Source: Christensenella sp. UBA3792 | GTDB lineage: Bacteria > Bacillota > Clostridia > Christensenellales > CAG-138 | Reading direction: 5' to 3' | DNA: 20,066 bases | Assembly (NCBI GenBank): GCA_002369195.1 | Contig: DFEW01000050.1 | Coordinates: 5,652-25,717 of the forward strand | In this document: piece by piece, positions 1-7,454 of the stretch | Layout: each line of letters opens with the position of its first letter | Position numbering within the stretch: position 1 is the stretch's first letter | Translations under genes and position numbers: made by a program | The notes under the pieces: model-generated | What the model saw: the letters and a program-made list of their open reading frames with translations, nothing else | The model's database searches: none | What the model was told of the DNA's origin: nothing

Positions 1-473
1 ACGGCATGACCGACGATCCGGAAGGCGAATGCGCAAGATACGAAGAAAAGATCAAGTCCTACGGCGGCATCGACCTCTTTATGGGCGGCATCGGCGTGGA
101 CGGTCACATCGCGTTCAACGAGCCGTTCACCTCGCTGTGCTCGCGCACCGGCGTGCGGAACCTCACCACCGATACGCGCATCGTGAACTCGCGCTTCTTC
201 GGCAACGATCCGGAAAAGGTGCCCTCTCAGGCGCTGTCGGTCGGCGTCGGCACGGTCACCGATTCGAAGGAAGTGCTGATCCTCATCAACGGACACAACA
301 AGGCGAGAGCGCTTGCGGCGACCGTCGAGGGCAACGTCAGCCACAAGTGGACCTGCTCCGCGCTGCAGATGCATAACGGCGCGATCATCGCGTGCGACGA
401 GGCGGCGTGCGGCGAACTGACCGTCGATACCTACAAATACTTCCTCGACATCGAGAGAAACGAGAGACTGTAA
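1..473 (+). CDS. nagB: Glucosamine-6-phosphate deaminase, C-terminal part (5' truncated by window edge)
   Basis: NagB converts glucosamine-6-phosphate to fructose-6-phosphate and ammonia in the cytoplasm, linking amino sugars to glycolysis. The reading frame is open from the first complete codon at base 3, so about 157 residues are visible. The known family is about 240-270 residues, so roughly the first 40% lies upstream. The diagnostic stretch [13 protein letters not shown] is at bases 87-125. It carries the Asp and His (bases 99-107) and Glu (120-122) that match the E. coli catalytic D141, H143 and E148. The C-terminal part ([21 protein letters not shown]) is also NagB-like. The stop at 471-473 is 3 bp before the next gene, so the two are almost certainly co-transcribed. 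The pairing with glmM downstream places it in amino-sugar partitioning. The true start and promoter cannot be seen. Confidence 0.95.
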   Translation, partial: GMTDDPEGECARYEEKIKSYGGIDLFMGGIGVDGHIAFNEPFTSLCSRTGVRNLTTDTRIVNSRFFGNDPEKVPSQALSVGVGTVTDSKEVLILINGHNKARALAATVEGNVSHKWTCSALQMHNGAIIACDEAACGELTVDTYKYFLDIERNERL

Positions 474-476
474 GAT

Positions 477-1139
477 ATGTATACCATCAAGGATTTATTC
501 GACCTCGACCATACCCTTGCGAAGGACTATCTTTCGCAGTACACCTATCCGTGGGAAGCGCTGAAGGGCATCAAGGACTTCATCCTTGCGCTCGGTCCGA
601 CGCTCGGCGAGGACTACACCGAAGTGTCCGAGCACGTCTGGGTGCATAAGAGCGCCAAGGTCTTCCCGTCCGCGTATCTCGGCGCGCCGTGCATCATCGG
701 CCCCGAAACCGAAGTGCGGCATTGCGCGTTCATCCGCGGCTCCGCGCTGGTCGGCGCAAACTGCGTGGTCGGCAACTCCGTCGAGCTCAAGAACGTCATC
801 CTGTTCGACAACGTGCAGACGCCGCACTATAACTACGTCGGAGATTCGATCCTCGGCTATAAGAGCCACATGGGCGCGGGTTCGATCACCTCGAACGTCA
901 AGAGCGACAAGCAGCTGGTCGTCGTGCACAACGGCACGGAACAGATCCCGACCGGCATCAAGAAGTTCGGCGCGATGCTCGGCGATTACGTCGAGGTCGG
1001 CTGCAACGCGGTGTGCAACCCCGGTACGGTGATCGGACCGCACAGCAACGTGTACCCGACCTCGTGCGTGCGCGGCGTGGTTCCCGCAAACAGCATCTGG
1101 AAGGACAACGGAACGGTAGCGATGAAGGAGGAACGGTAA
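477..1139 (+). CDS. Left-handed beta-helix (hexapeptide repeat) protein resembling the GlmU acetyltransferase domain
   Basis: This 220-residue protein consists mainly of hexapeptide turns (about residues 55-210), which form a left-handed parallel beta-helix. The segment HYNYVGDSILG near residue 117, followed by MGAGSITSNV, matches the acetyltransferase half of GlmU. His117 sits where the GlmU catalytic base lies. There is no nucleotidyltransferase domain: full GlmU is about 450 residues and begins with an LxAGxGxRM motif that is absent here. Residues 1-50 are a helical N-terminal region with no family I can name. The gene lies between nagB (3 bp gap) and glmM (stop and start share one base, TAATG), so acetylation of glucosamine-1-phosphate, GlmM's product, is the natural inference. 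Similar clostridial proteins are often labelled UDP-GlcNAc pyrophosphorylase, which the sequence does not support. It could equally be a binding or regulatory LbetaH protein. Confidence 0.8.
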   Translation: MYTIKDLFDLDHTLAKDYLSQYTYPWEALKGIKDFILALGPTLGEDYTEVSEHVWVHKSAKVFPSAYLGAPCIIGPETEVRHCAFIRGSALVGANCVVGNSVELKNVILFDNVQTPHYNYVGDSILGYKSHMGAGSITSNVKSDKQLVVVHNGTEQIPTGIKKFGAMLGDYVEVGCNAVCNPGTVIGPHSNVYPTSCVRGVVPANSIWKDNGTVAMKEER

Positions 1140-2485
1140 TGGGCAAGTATTTCGGAACGGACGGCTTCCGCGGCGAAGCGAACAAGACGCTGACGTTTGA
1201 GCATGCGATCCAGATCGGACGCTTCCTCGGCTGGTACTACGGCGCGCGCCTCGATAAGAAGGCGAAGGTCGTGATCGGCAAGGATACGAGACGTTCGAGC
1301 TATATGTTCGAATACGCGCTCTGCACGGGGCTGATGGCGTCCGGCGCGGATGCGTACATCATGCACGTCACCACCACGCCGTCGGTCGCGTACATCACGC
1401 GCGTCGACGATTTCGACTGCGGCATCATGATTTCCGCCTCGCACAATCCGTACTACGACAACGGCATCAAGCTCCTGAATTCCTTCGGCGAGAAGATGGA
1501 CGAGGAAACGATCCTGAAGATCGAGGACTACATCGACGGCAAGATCAACGTTCCGGTCGCGGGACGGCATGAGATCGGCAGAACGGTCGACTACGTCGCC
1601 GGCAGAAACCGCTACATCGGCTTCTTGATCTCGCTTTCGAAGTACGGCTTCAAGGGCGTCAAGGTCGGTCTCGACTGCGCGAACGGCGCGGCATGGCAGA
1701 TCGCGCGCGGCGTGTTCGAAGCGCTCGGCGCGAAGGTCTACGTCATAAACGACAACCCGGACGGCTACAACATCAACACCGACTGCGGCTCGACGCACAT
1801 CGAGCATCTGCAGAAGTTCGTCGTGGAGAATCATCTGGACGTCGGCTTTGCGTACGACGGCGACGCGGACCGCTGCCTGTGCGTGGATGAGAAGGGCAAC
1901 GTCGTCACCGGCGACCATACGCTCTACATCTACGGGCTCTACATGAAGGAGCGCGGCAAGCTGCTGAACAACAAGGTCGTCACCACCGTCATGTCGAACT
2001 TCGGACTCTATAAGGCGCTCGACAAGGTCGGCATCGAGTACGAAAAGACCAAGGTCGGCGACAAGTACGTCTACGAGAACATGGTGCAGACCGGCAACCG
2101 CATCGGCGGCGAGCAGAGCGGTCACACGATCTTCCTGAAGTATGAGACCACCGGCGACGGCATCGTGACGAGCTTGAAGCTGATGGAGGTCATGCTTGCG
2201 AAGGGCAAGCCGATGAGCGAGCTTGCGGCGCCCGTTGTGTTCTATCCGCAGGTGCTGAAGAACGTCCGCGTCAAGTCCAAGCCCGACGCGCAGAACGATC
2301 CCGACGTGCAGGCGGCGGTGCAGAAGGTTGCCGACGAGCTCGGCGATTCGGGCCGCATCCTCGTGCGCGAATCCGGCACGGAGCCGGTCATCCGCGTCAT
2401 GGTCGAGGCGGACACGAACGAGATCTGCGAAAAGTACGTCGACTCGGTCATCGAAGTAATCAAGGCGAAGGGACATCTCGCATAA
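1139..2485 (+). CDS. glmM: Phosphoglucosamine mutase
   Basis: GlmM interconverts glucosamine-6-phosphate and glucosamine-1-phosphate, the committed step toward UDP-GlcNAc for peptidoglycan. The product is 448 residues, the normal family length. The signatures are in order: an N-terminal KYFGTDGFRG; the phosphoserine loop ISASHNPYYDNG, with the catalytic Ser at residue 101; the metal-binding DGDADR at residues 240-245; and the C-terminal phosphate-binding RESGTEPVIRVM from residue 410. The frame stays open upstream to 1013. The start at 1139 is chosen because GKYFGTDGFRG is the conserved N-terminus and an AAGGAGG Shine-Dalgarno (about 1125-1131) precedes it. The start overlaps the previous stop by one base, so translation is probably coupled. 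A perfect terminator follows at 2528-2562. Confidence in the assignment is very high. Confidence 0.97.
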   Translation: MGKYFGTDGFRGEANKTLTFEHAIQIGRFLGWYYGARLDKKAKVVIGKDTRRSSYMFEYALCTGLMASGADAYIMHVTTTPSVAYITRVDDFDCGIMISASHNPYYDNGIKLLNSFGEKMDEETILKIEDYIDGKINVPVAGRHEIGRTVDYVAGRNRYIGFLISLSKYGFKGVKVGLDCANGAAWQIARGVFEALGAKVYVINDNPDGYNINTDCGSTHIEHLQKFVVENHLDVGFAYDGDADRCLCVDEKGNVVTGDHTLYIYGLYMKERGKLLNNKVVTTVMSNFGLYKALDKVGIEYEKTKVGDKYVYENMVQTGNRIGGEQSGHTIFLKYETTGDGIVTSLKLMEVMLAKGKPMSELAAPVVFYPQVLKNVRVKSKPDAQNDPDVQAAVQKVADELGDSGRILVRESGTEPVIRVMVEADTNEICEKYVDSVIEVIKAKGHLA

Positions 2486-2525
2486 AACCGCACAAGGGAA
2501 GGGACATCCCGTATCAAACCGCACA
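2468..2525 (+). repeat. Imperfect tandem duplication of the 3' end of glmM
   Basis: Bases 2468-2494, covering the last codons and stop of glmM, are repeated at 2499-2525 with 24 of 27 matches and a 31-bp period. The second copy has lost the stop (TAA changed to TCA in the equivalent position) and lies between glmM and its terminator. It looks like a small slippage or duplication scar. Confidence 0.8.
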
Positions 2526-2527
2526 GC

Positions 2528-2562
2528 GCGCGCTTCCTCTAAAAAGGGAAGCGCGTTTTTTT
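2528..2562 (+). terminator. Rho-independent terminator of the nagB–glmM operon
   Basis: A perfect 9-bp stem (CGCGCTTCC at 2529-2537 with GGAAGCGCG at 2547-2555), extendable by G·U pairs at both ends, is followed by seven T residues (2556-2562). It is a textbook intrinsic terminator. Confidence 0.93.
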
Positions 2563-2948
2563 GCGTTCGACCGGAAACGGACACAAAATCGAAACAGATT
2601 AGGGGAAAACTGTTCACAAAGAAAACGCAGTTTGTTCAAATCACAATGCTATGATAGGTATGGTGAAAAGTCTATCGTGGTCGTTTCGGACGCGGATTCG
2701 GCAAATTCGACGCAAGATATGGCAAAAAACGGACGAATCGCCCGCAAAATACGCGCCTTGCAGCCGGGAAAAACCGAACGGCGCGAACGGCTTCGAAAAA
2801 ATGAACCAAAATTACCGCCGCCAAAAAGAACACGCTTTGCGGCAGCGGCACATGCGAACGGTCCCGTACGCCCGAAAAATCAAACGGCAATCCGCTTTCG
2901 GGCGACGCTCGATTCGCCGGACAGCGATCCGGCAAATACGGAGGAGTT
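2563..2948 (+). other. Non-coding leader region upstream of the first PQQ-like gene
   Basis: This 386-bp gap holds no convincing gene. Reading frames cross it, but their products are Arg/Lys-rich without domain character and run into the next gene, and I see no strong Shine-Dalgarno before them. What can be seen is an extended -10 promoter near 2647-2655, then about 290 bases of A/G-rich sequence with many short CG-rich words. Just before the ribosome-binding site is a 6-bp hairpin (GCCGGA 2916-2921 with TCCGGC 2928-2933). I recognise no riboswitch class. Confidence 0.6.
2627..2661 (+). promoter_or_regulatory. Predicted extended -10 promoter for the first PQQ-like gene
   Basis: TGCTATGAT at 2647-2655 fits the extended -10 form TGnTATAAT with one mismatch. 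The sequence 17 bp upstream (GCAGTT) is a poor -35, as is tolerated in extended -10 promoters. The predicted start is near 2662, giving a 5' leader of about 290 bases. Other promoters in this window also use TGn, which supports the call. Confidence 0.5.
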
Positions 2949-4787
2949 ATGGCTCAAACAAATAAAAAGAAAAAGAGAAGGAGGAGGGTGCAGCCGCGGT
3001 TTTACGTGATCATCACGATGTTCATCGTGCTGATCCTGCTGCTCGTTTTCCTCATCGTCTTTCTGTCGCGCTGGGCGTGCATCAACATGCAGCGCGAGGA
3101 CGGGTACGAACCGGTCGGATTTACGGACTTTGTCAAGGGCGTAACGCCCGCGCCGACCCCGACGCCCACCCCGACGCCCACGCCGGAACCGACGCCGACC
3201 CCCAGACCCACGCCGTACATGGTCGCGGCGTCCAATCCGGAGCAGTACGGCTTCGTGCCGCACCTGGAGGTCGACGGCAGCGAGGTCATGGCGAACAGCT
3301 ACCGGCGCACCGAGCAGATCGAGTTCCCGACCGCGGACGCGTACAACGCCGAGACGGTCAAGGGCATCCTGACCTTCCGCGGCAACAACTGGAGAAACCT
3401 GTCGAGCGTCGGCACCGTCGAGCTCACCGAGTACAAGTTCACGCAGATCTGGAACAAGAAGATCGGCGCGCTGACCAAGGGCGGCGGCAGCGGCAAGTGG
3501 TCCGGCTGCGGCTGGACCGGACAGCCGCTCATCGTGCAGTGGCCCGCCGAGACGCGGCAGATCATGAATCTGTACGACTGGGCGAAACAGAAGGACAACC
3601 TCGTCGAGGTCATCTACCCGACCGAGGACGGCAACATCTACTTCCTCGATCTCGAATCCGGACAGCAGACCCGCGACACGCTGGTCATGAACGTCCCGTT
3701 CAAGGGCACCGGCAGCGTCGACCCGCGCGGCTGGCCGCTGCTCTACTGCGGCTCCGGCGATCAGTACGAGAACGACAGCCAGAAATCGCGCGCCTTCATC
3801 ATTTCGCTGATCAACGGACGCGTGCTGTATGAGTTCGGCAAGCAGGACACCGACAGCTTCGCGCGCCGCAGATGGTACGCGTACGACTCCGCGCCGCTCG
3901 TCGACGCGGAAACCGACACGCTGATCTACCCGGGCGAGAACGGCATCGTCTACACGATGAAGCTCAACACCGTCTACGATCCGGCGATCGGATCGATCGC
4001 GGTCAGCCCGTCGAACGTCGTCAAGTTCCGCTACGACTGCAACAACATCTACGACGAGATCGACCAGGCGGACCCGACGCACAAGTGGCAGGGCTACGAG
4101 GGCAGCGCCGTCGCATGGAACGGACATCTGTACCTTTCGAGCAACGACGGCATGTTCCAGTGCATCGACCTCAACACGATGCAGTGCATCTGGGTCGCCA
4201 ACACCGAGGACGACACGAACGGCAGCCCCGTGCTCGACGTGATTTCCGACACCGAGGCGTACCTCTATGTGGGCACCTCGCTGCACTTCAACAAGGACAA
4301 GAACAACACGGGCATCGCGCCGTTCTTCAAGATCGACGCCATGACCGGCGAGATCAAGGGCCGCTACGGACTGACGGTCTACACCGTGTCCGGCGTGTCC
4401 GGCGGCATCCAGTCGACGGCGGCGGTCGGCAAGCAGGGCAGCAACGTGTCCGACCTCGTGTTCATCTCGATCGCGCGCTATCCCGACAAGGACAAGGGCC
4501 TGCTGGTCGCGCTCGATAAGAACACGTTCGACGTGCGCTGGAAGATGGACATGGACTACTATTCCTGGTCCAGCCCGACGGTCGTGTACAACGCGAGCGG
4601 CGTCGGCGTCGTGATTCAGGCGGACTCGCACGGCAACATCTTCATGGTGGACGGCGCGAGCGGCCGCGTGCTCGGCGCAACCGCCCCGACCGATTCGAAC
4701 TTCGAGGCGTCGCCCGCCGTGTTCGGGAACATCCTCGTGCTCGGCTGCCGCGGCGATCAGACGATCTTCGGACTGCGCCTTTCGTAA
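2949..4787 (+). CDS. Membrane-anchored PQQ-like beta-propeller protein with Pro-Thr linker (paralogue 1)
   Basis: This 612-residue protein has a very basic N-terminus (KKKKRRRR, residues 6-13) and one hydrophobic helix (about 18-39), then a Pro-Thr linker (66-89). The large extracytoplasmic domain from about residue 110 onward is made of repeating beta-propeller blades. Blade motifs include ILTFRGNNWRN, WTGQPLIVQW, DGNIYFLDLESGQQTRD, DPRGWPLLYCGSG and SHGNIFMVDGASGRVLG, characteristic of PQQ-like/WD40-like repeats. I see no residues that argue for bound PQQ or catalysis, so it is more likely a binding or scaffold protein on the cell surface; that is inference. The start is supported by GGAGG at 2940-2944 and by alignment with the paralogue at 4914. 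It is flanked by its own promoter and a strong terminator, so it is probably monocistronic. Function unknown. Confidence 0.85.
   Translation: MAQTNKKKKRRRRVQPRFYVIITMFIVLILLLVFLIVFLSRWACINMQREDGYEPVGFTDFVKGVTPAPTPTPTPTPTPEPTPTPRPTPYMVAASNPEQYGFVPHLEVDGSEVMANSYRRTEQIEFPTADAYNAETVKGILTFRGNNWRNLSSVGTVELTEYKFTQIWNKKIGALTKGGGSGKWSGCGWTGQPLIVQWPAETRQIMNLYDWAKQKDNLVEVIYPTEDGNIYFLDLESGQQTRDTLVMNVPFKGTGSVDPRGWPLLYCGSGDQYENDSQKSRAFIISLINGRVLYEFGKQDTDSFARRRWYAYDSAPLVDAETDTLIYPGENGIVYTMKLNTVYDPAIGSIAVSPSNVVKFRYDCNNIYDEIDQADPTHKWQGYEGSAVAWNGHLYLSSNDGMFQCIDLNTMQCIWVANTEDDTNGSPVLDVISDTEAYLYVGTSLHFNKDKNNTGIAPFFKIDAMTGEIKGRYGLTVYTVSGVSGGIQSTAAVGKQGSNVSDLVFISIARYPDKDKGLLVALDKNTFDVRWKMDMDYYSWSSPTVVYNASGVGVVIQADSHGNIFMVDGASGRVLGATAPTDSNFEASPAVFGNILVLGCRGDQTIFGLRLS
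3144..3215 (+). repeat. Pro-Thr low-complexity repeat inside the propeller gene
   Basis: The repeated codons encode alternating Thr-Pro with a few Glu, Arg and Ala (residues 66-89). Such linkers extend a domain away from the membrane through the cell wall. The GC-rich hexameric DNA repeat is prone to length variation. Confidence 0.9.
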
Positions 4788-4799
4788 CAATGTGCGACA

Positions 4800-4833
4800 A
4801 ATCCCCTTTTGCATCCGTGCAAAAGGGGATTTT
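4800..4833 (+). terminator. Terminator after the first PQQ-like gene
   Basis: A perfect 14-bp stem (AATCCCCTTTTGCA 4800-4813 with its complement 4818-4831) has a four-base TCCG loop and is followed by T residues. The A-run and T-run flanks make it potentially bidirectional. It separates the two propeller paralogues transcriptionally. Confidence 0.9.
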
Positions 4834-4877
4834 GCGTTTCTTAACGGAAATATCGAAAAGAGTTTGCATTTTCTCCA

Positions 4878-4914
4878 TTGCGCGCGCGAATGCGATAGGA
4901 TATAATACGAAGCA
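4878..4914 (+). promoter_or_regulatory. Promoter of the second PQQ-like gene, predicted leaderless
   Basis: A perfect -10 TATAAT is at 4901-4906. A weak -35 (TTGCGC, 4878-4883) lies exactly 17 bp upstream. The usual seven-base spacing puts +1 at A4914, the first base of the ATG, and no Shine-Dalgarno precedes that ATG. Confidence 0.7.
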
Positions 4915-6785
4915 TGGCAGGAAACAACAAAAGAACCGTACATCCGAGGTTTCTCATGTTCTGCGCGTCGGTCTTCATCTTTTTGATCGCCGTCGTGCTT
5001 TTGGTCGTTGCGGTCAAATACGGCAGCTCGATGTGCTCGACCGGCACGCGCTGCGGCGGCTCGCCCGACGCGATCGCGATCGGCAGCACCGTGATCGACA
5101 CCTCCGAAGGCGAACCGACCGAGCCGCAGAATACGGACGTCAACGCGGCGGACGCGTCGATCATTCCCGATCCGCCCGCGCTCGACGAATCGCGGGACTA
5201 TCCGGTTTCGGCGGCGGAGGAGGCGAAGCCCTCGAACTTCGGCTTCACCTATGAGATCCGCAAGAACAACCGCGACGATTCGTACACCGAGAATCCGGAT
5301 GAGAACGCGCTGGCATTCGGCAGCGTAAAAAGCTATACCGACTTAAAGGGCATCACGACCTTTGCGGGCAACCATTACCGCACGGGCTTTTCCTACGGCA
5401 CCGCGACGGTCACCATGCAGACGATGGAGCAGGTCTGGTCCTACGCGATCGGCTCGGCGAACGGCTTTGCCGGCGCAAGCTGGACCGGTCAGCCGCTGAT
5501 CGTCACATGGGAGCAGCCGACCCTGCACAACCTCGGCGTAAAGCAGGAGTTTAAGGACCGCGATCATCTCGACGAGGTCATTCTCTGCGGCGCGGACGGC
5601 AACATCTACTTCCTCGAGCTCGAATCCGGCGCGCGCACGCGCGAGAACATCGCGATCAACGCGCCGCTGTTCGGCACCCCGACGCTCGACCCGTCCGGCG
5701 CGCCGATGCTGTACATCGGCAAGGGCACGAAGGAGGACGAAAACAAGTCCTCGACCTACGCGGTCAATCTCGTCACGAACACCTACACGACGATCGTCAG
5801 CGGCAAGGACTATACCGCGCGCCGCGCCGACTGGGCGGCGTTCGATTCGAGCCCGCTGATGATCGACGATACCCTGATCTGGCCCGGCGAGAGCGGCGTG
5901 CTGTACCTCGTCAAGATGAACACGAAGTACGACTCCGAGACCGGCGAGCTGTCGGTCGAATCGGGCGACCGCATCAAGTACCGCTACACCGGCACCGGCT
6001 ATTCGAGCACGACGTTTGCGGGCAAGCGCAGCTACGGGTTCGAGTCCTCGGCGGCGGCGTTCCGCAACAATCTGTACCTGACCGACAACGGCGGGCGGCT
6101 CCAGTGCATCAATCTCAACACCTTAAAGCTGCAGTTCGTCGCGGACACGGGCGGCGATACGGACGCGACGCCGGTCCTGGAGGAGGACGGCGATGCGGGC
6201 ACCGTGTTCGTCTACACCTGCTCGCAATGCGATTCGCAGGACGAGACGCTGCCGAACGGCTACGGCTACTGCTACGTGCGCAAGCTCAACGCCCTGACCG
6301 GCGAAAAGATTTGGGAGAACCGTCAAATCTGCATCACGATCGGCGGCGCAAAGGGCGGCAGCAAGGCGACGCCGCACATCGGACACGGCACGATCGGCGA
6401 CCTGCTGATCTGCGCGTTCTACGGGCTCGCGGTCGATACGACCGACGCGGAAGGCAACGTGACCTATACCTACGGCGGCAAGATCATCGCCTACGATCGA
6501 AAGACCGGCGACATCCGCTGGGAGATCAAGCAGACCGGCAACGCGGATTACGTGTCCTCGCCGCTGGTCGTCTACAACGCGCGCGGCGACGCGTACCTGA
6601 TCGCCTGCGACCGCGACGGCTGCATCAAGCTGTACAATGCTGCACGCCCCGGCGAGAACGCGCTGTTCGCGCTGGATCTCGGCGAGCGCATCGACGCGAC
6701 GCCGGTATCGTTCGGCAACTACGTGGTCGTCGCTACGACCGGCACCACCGAGCAGACGCGTCTGTTCTGTCTGAAGATCAGCTGA
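4914..6785 (+). CDS. Membrane-anchored PQQ-like beta-propeller protein (paralogue 2)
   Basis: This 623-residue paralogue of the 2949 gene has the same plan: a short basic N-terminus, a hydrophobic helix at about 13-34, an acidic Pro/Glu-rich linker (about 50-105, here without the TP repeat) and a propeller domain. Shared blade motifs include GITTFAGNHYR, WTGQPLIVTW, DGNIYFLELESGARTRE, DPSGAPMLYIGKG and IWPGESGVLYLVKMN. The start at 4914 is preferred because the N-terminal VxPRF segment aligns with paralogue 1. It lacks a ribosome-binding site and sits right at the predicted transcription start. An alternative ATG at 4956 has GAGG upstream but would lose the basic flank of the anchor. The stop lies 1 bp before the response regulator start, so it is probably in one operon with the two-component genes. 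It may be a surface ligand-binding or accessory sensor protein (inference); there is no sign of enzyme activity. Confidence 0.85.
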   Translation: MAGNNKRTVHPRFLMFCASVFIFLIAVVLLVVAVKYGSSMCSTGTRCGGSPDAIAIGSTVIDTSEGEPTEPQNTDVNAADASIIPDPPALDESRDYPVSAAEEAKPSNFGFTYEIRKNNRDDSYTENPDENALAFGSVKSYTDLKGITTFAGNHYRTGFSYGTATVTMQTMEQVWSYAIGSANGFAGASWTGQPLIVTWEQPTLHNLGVKQEFKDRDHLDEVILCGADGNIYFLELESGARTRENIAINAPLFGTPTLDPSGAPMLYIGKGTKEDENKSSTYAVNLVTNTYTTIVSGKDYTARRADWAAFDSSPLMIDDTLIWPGESGVLYLVKMNTKYDSETGELSVESGDRIKYRYTGTGYSSTTFAGKRSYGFESSAAAFRNNLYLTDNGGRLQCINLNTLKLQFVADTGGDTDATPVLEEDGDAGTVFVYTCSQCDSQDETLPNGYGYCYVRKLNALTGEKIWENRQICITIGGAKGGSKATPHIGHGTIGDLLICAFYGLAVDTTDAEGNVTYTYGGKIIAYDRKTGDIRWEIKQTGNADYVSSPLVVYNARGDAYLIACDRDGCIKLYNAARPGENALFALDLGERIDATPVSFGNYVVVATTGTTEQTRLFCLKIS

Positions 6786-6786
6786 T

Positions 6787-7452
6787 ATGACGCGGATTCT
6801 GCTGGTCGAAGACGACGGCGCGATCGTGCGCATGCTGTCCGAATATCTGAACGGCGAGGGCTTTTTGACGGCGACCGCCGCGACCGAAGCCGCAGCGAAG
6901 GCGGCGCTTGCCGATGCGCCGTTCGATCTGGTGCTGCTGGATGTTTCCCTTGCGCGCGGCAGCGGGTTCGCGGTCTGCGCCGCTGCGAAGGAACGCGGCA
7001 TTCCGGTCATCTTTCTGACCGCGTCGGGCGACGAAAACAGCGTCGTCAAGGGGCTCGACATGGGTGCGGACGACTATATCACCAAGCCGTTCCGCCCGCG
7101 CGAACTCGTCTCGCGCATCAAAAGCGTGCTGAGAAGAACCGGCGCGGAACCGGTCATTTCGATCGGAAACGGCATCACGGTCGATCCGGACCGCGGCATC
7201 GTGCAGCGCGACGGCGAGCCGATCAAGCTCTCCGCGCTCGAATTCCGGCTGCTGACGGTGTTTTTGAACCATCGCGGCAAGCTGCTCACCCGGGCAAAGC
7301 TTTTGGAGGACATCTGGGACATCGCGGGCGATTTTGTCAACGACAATACCCTGACCGTCTACATCAAGCGCCTCAGAGAAAAGCTCGGCGACGACGGATC
7401 GGAGCCGCAGATCATCAAGACGGTGCGCGGGCTCGGCTACCGCATGGACTGA
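6787..7452 (+). CDS. OmpR/PhoB-family response regulator
   Basis: This 221-residue regulator has a receiver domain (about 1-115) with the acidic pair Asp9/Asp10, phosphoacceptor Asp52, switch Thr78 and Lys100 in the YITKPF motif. It is followed by a winged-helix DNA-binding domain (about 125-221) ending in the typical VYIKRLREKL and TVRGLGYRM. All phosphorylation residues are intact. The LP usually found after the phosphoacceptor Asp is replaced by LARGSG, which is minor. There is no clear Shine-Dalgarno; the ATG is 1 bp after the stop of the propeller gene, implying translational coupling. It is followed after 2 bp by the kinase gene. Its likely targets include the promoter between the kinase and ABC genes, which carries tandem GTCAC motifs one helical turn apart (inference). 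Confidence 0.95.
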   Translation: MTRILLVEDDGAIVRMLSEYLNGEGFLTATAATEAAAKAALADAPFDLVLLDVSLARGSGFAVCAAAKERGIPVIFLTASGDENSVVKGLDMGADDYITKPFRPRELVSRIKSVLRRTGAEPVISIGNGITVDPDRGIVQRDGEPIKLSALEFRLLTVFLNHRGKLLTRAKLLEDIWDIAGDFVNDNTLTVYIKRLREKLGDDGSEPQIIKTVRGLGYRMD

Positions 7453-7454
7453 AC

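Noticed and set aside
986..2617. Long open frame on the minus strand opposite glmM
   Set aside because: It is a GC-rich shadow of glmM with no domain character; its product is rich in Arg, Asp and Val as expected from complementing biased codons.
2632..3009. Small plus-strand open frames in the leader before the first propeller gene
   Set aside because: The products are highly basic with no motif, have no convincing ribosome-binding site and run into the well-supported gene at 2949.
3144..3215. CRISPR-like or mobile tandem repeat
   Set aside because: The repeat is in frame and encodes a Pro-Thr linker; there are no spacers.
2880..4943. 687-codon open frame on the minus strand opposite the first propeller gene
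   Set aside because: The composition is a Val/Asp/Arg-rich shadow, it spans a terminator and has no recognisable motif. The plus-strand propeller blades explain the region.
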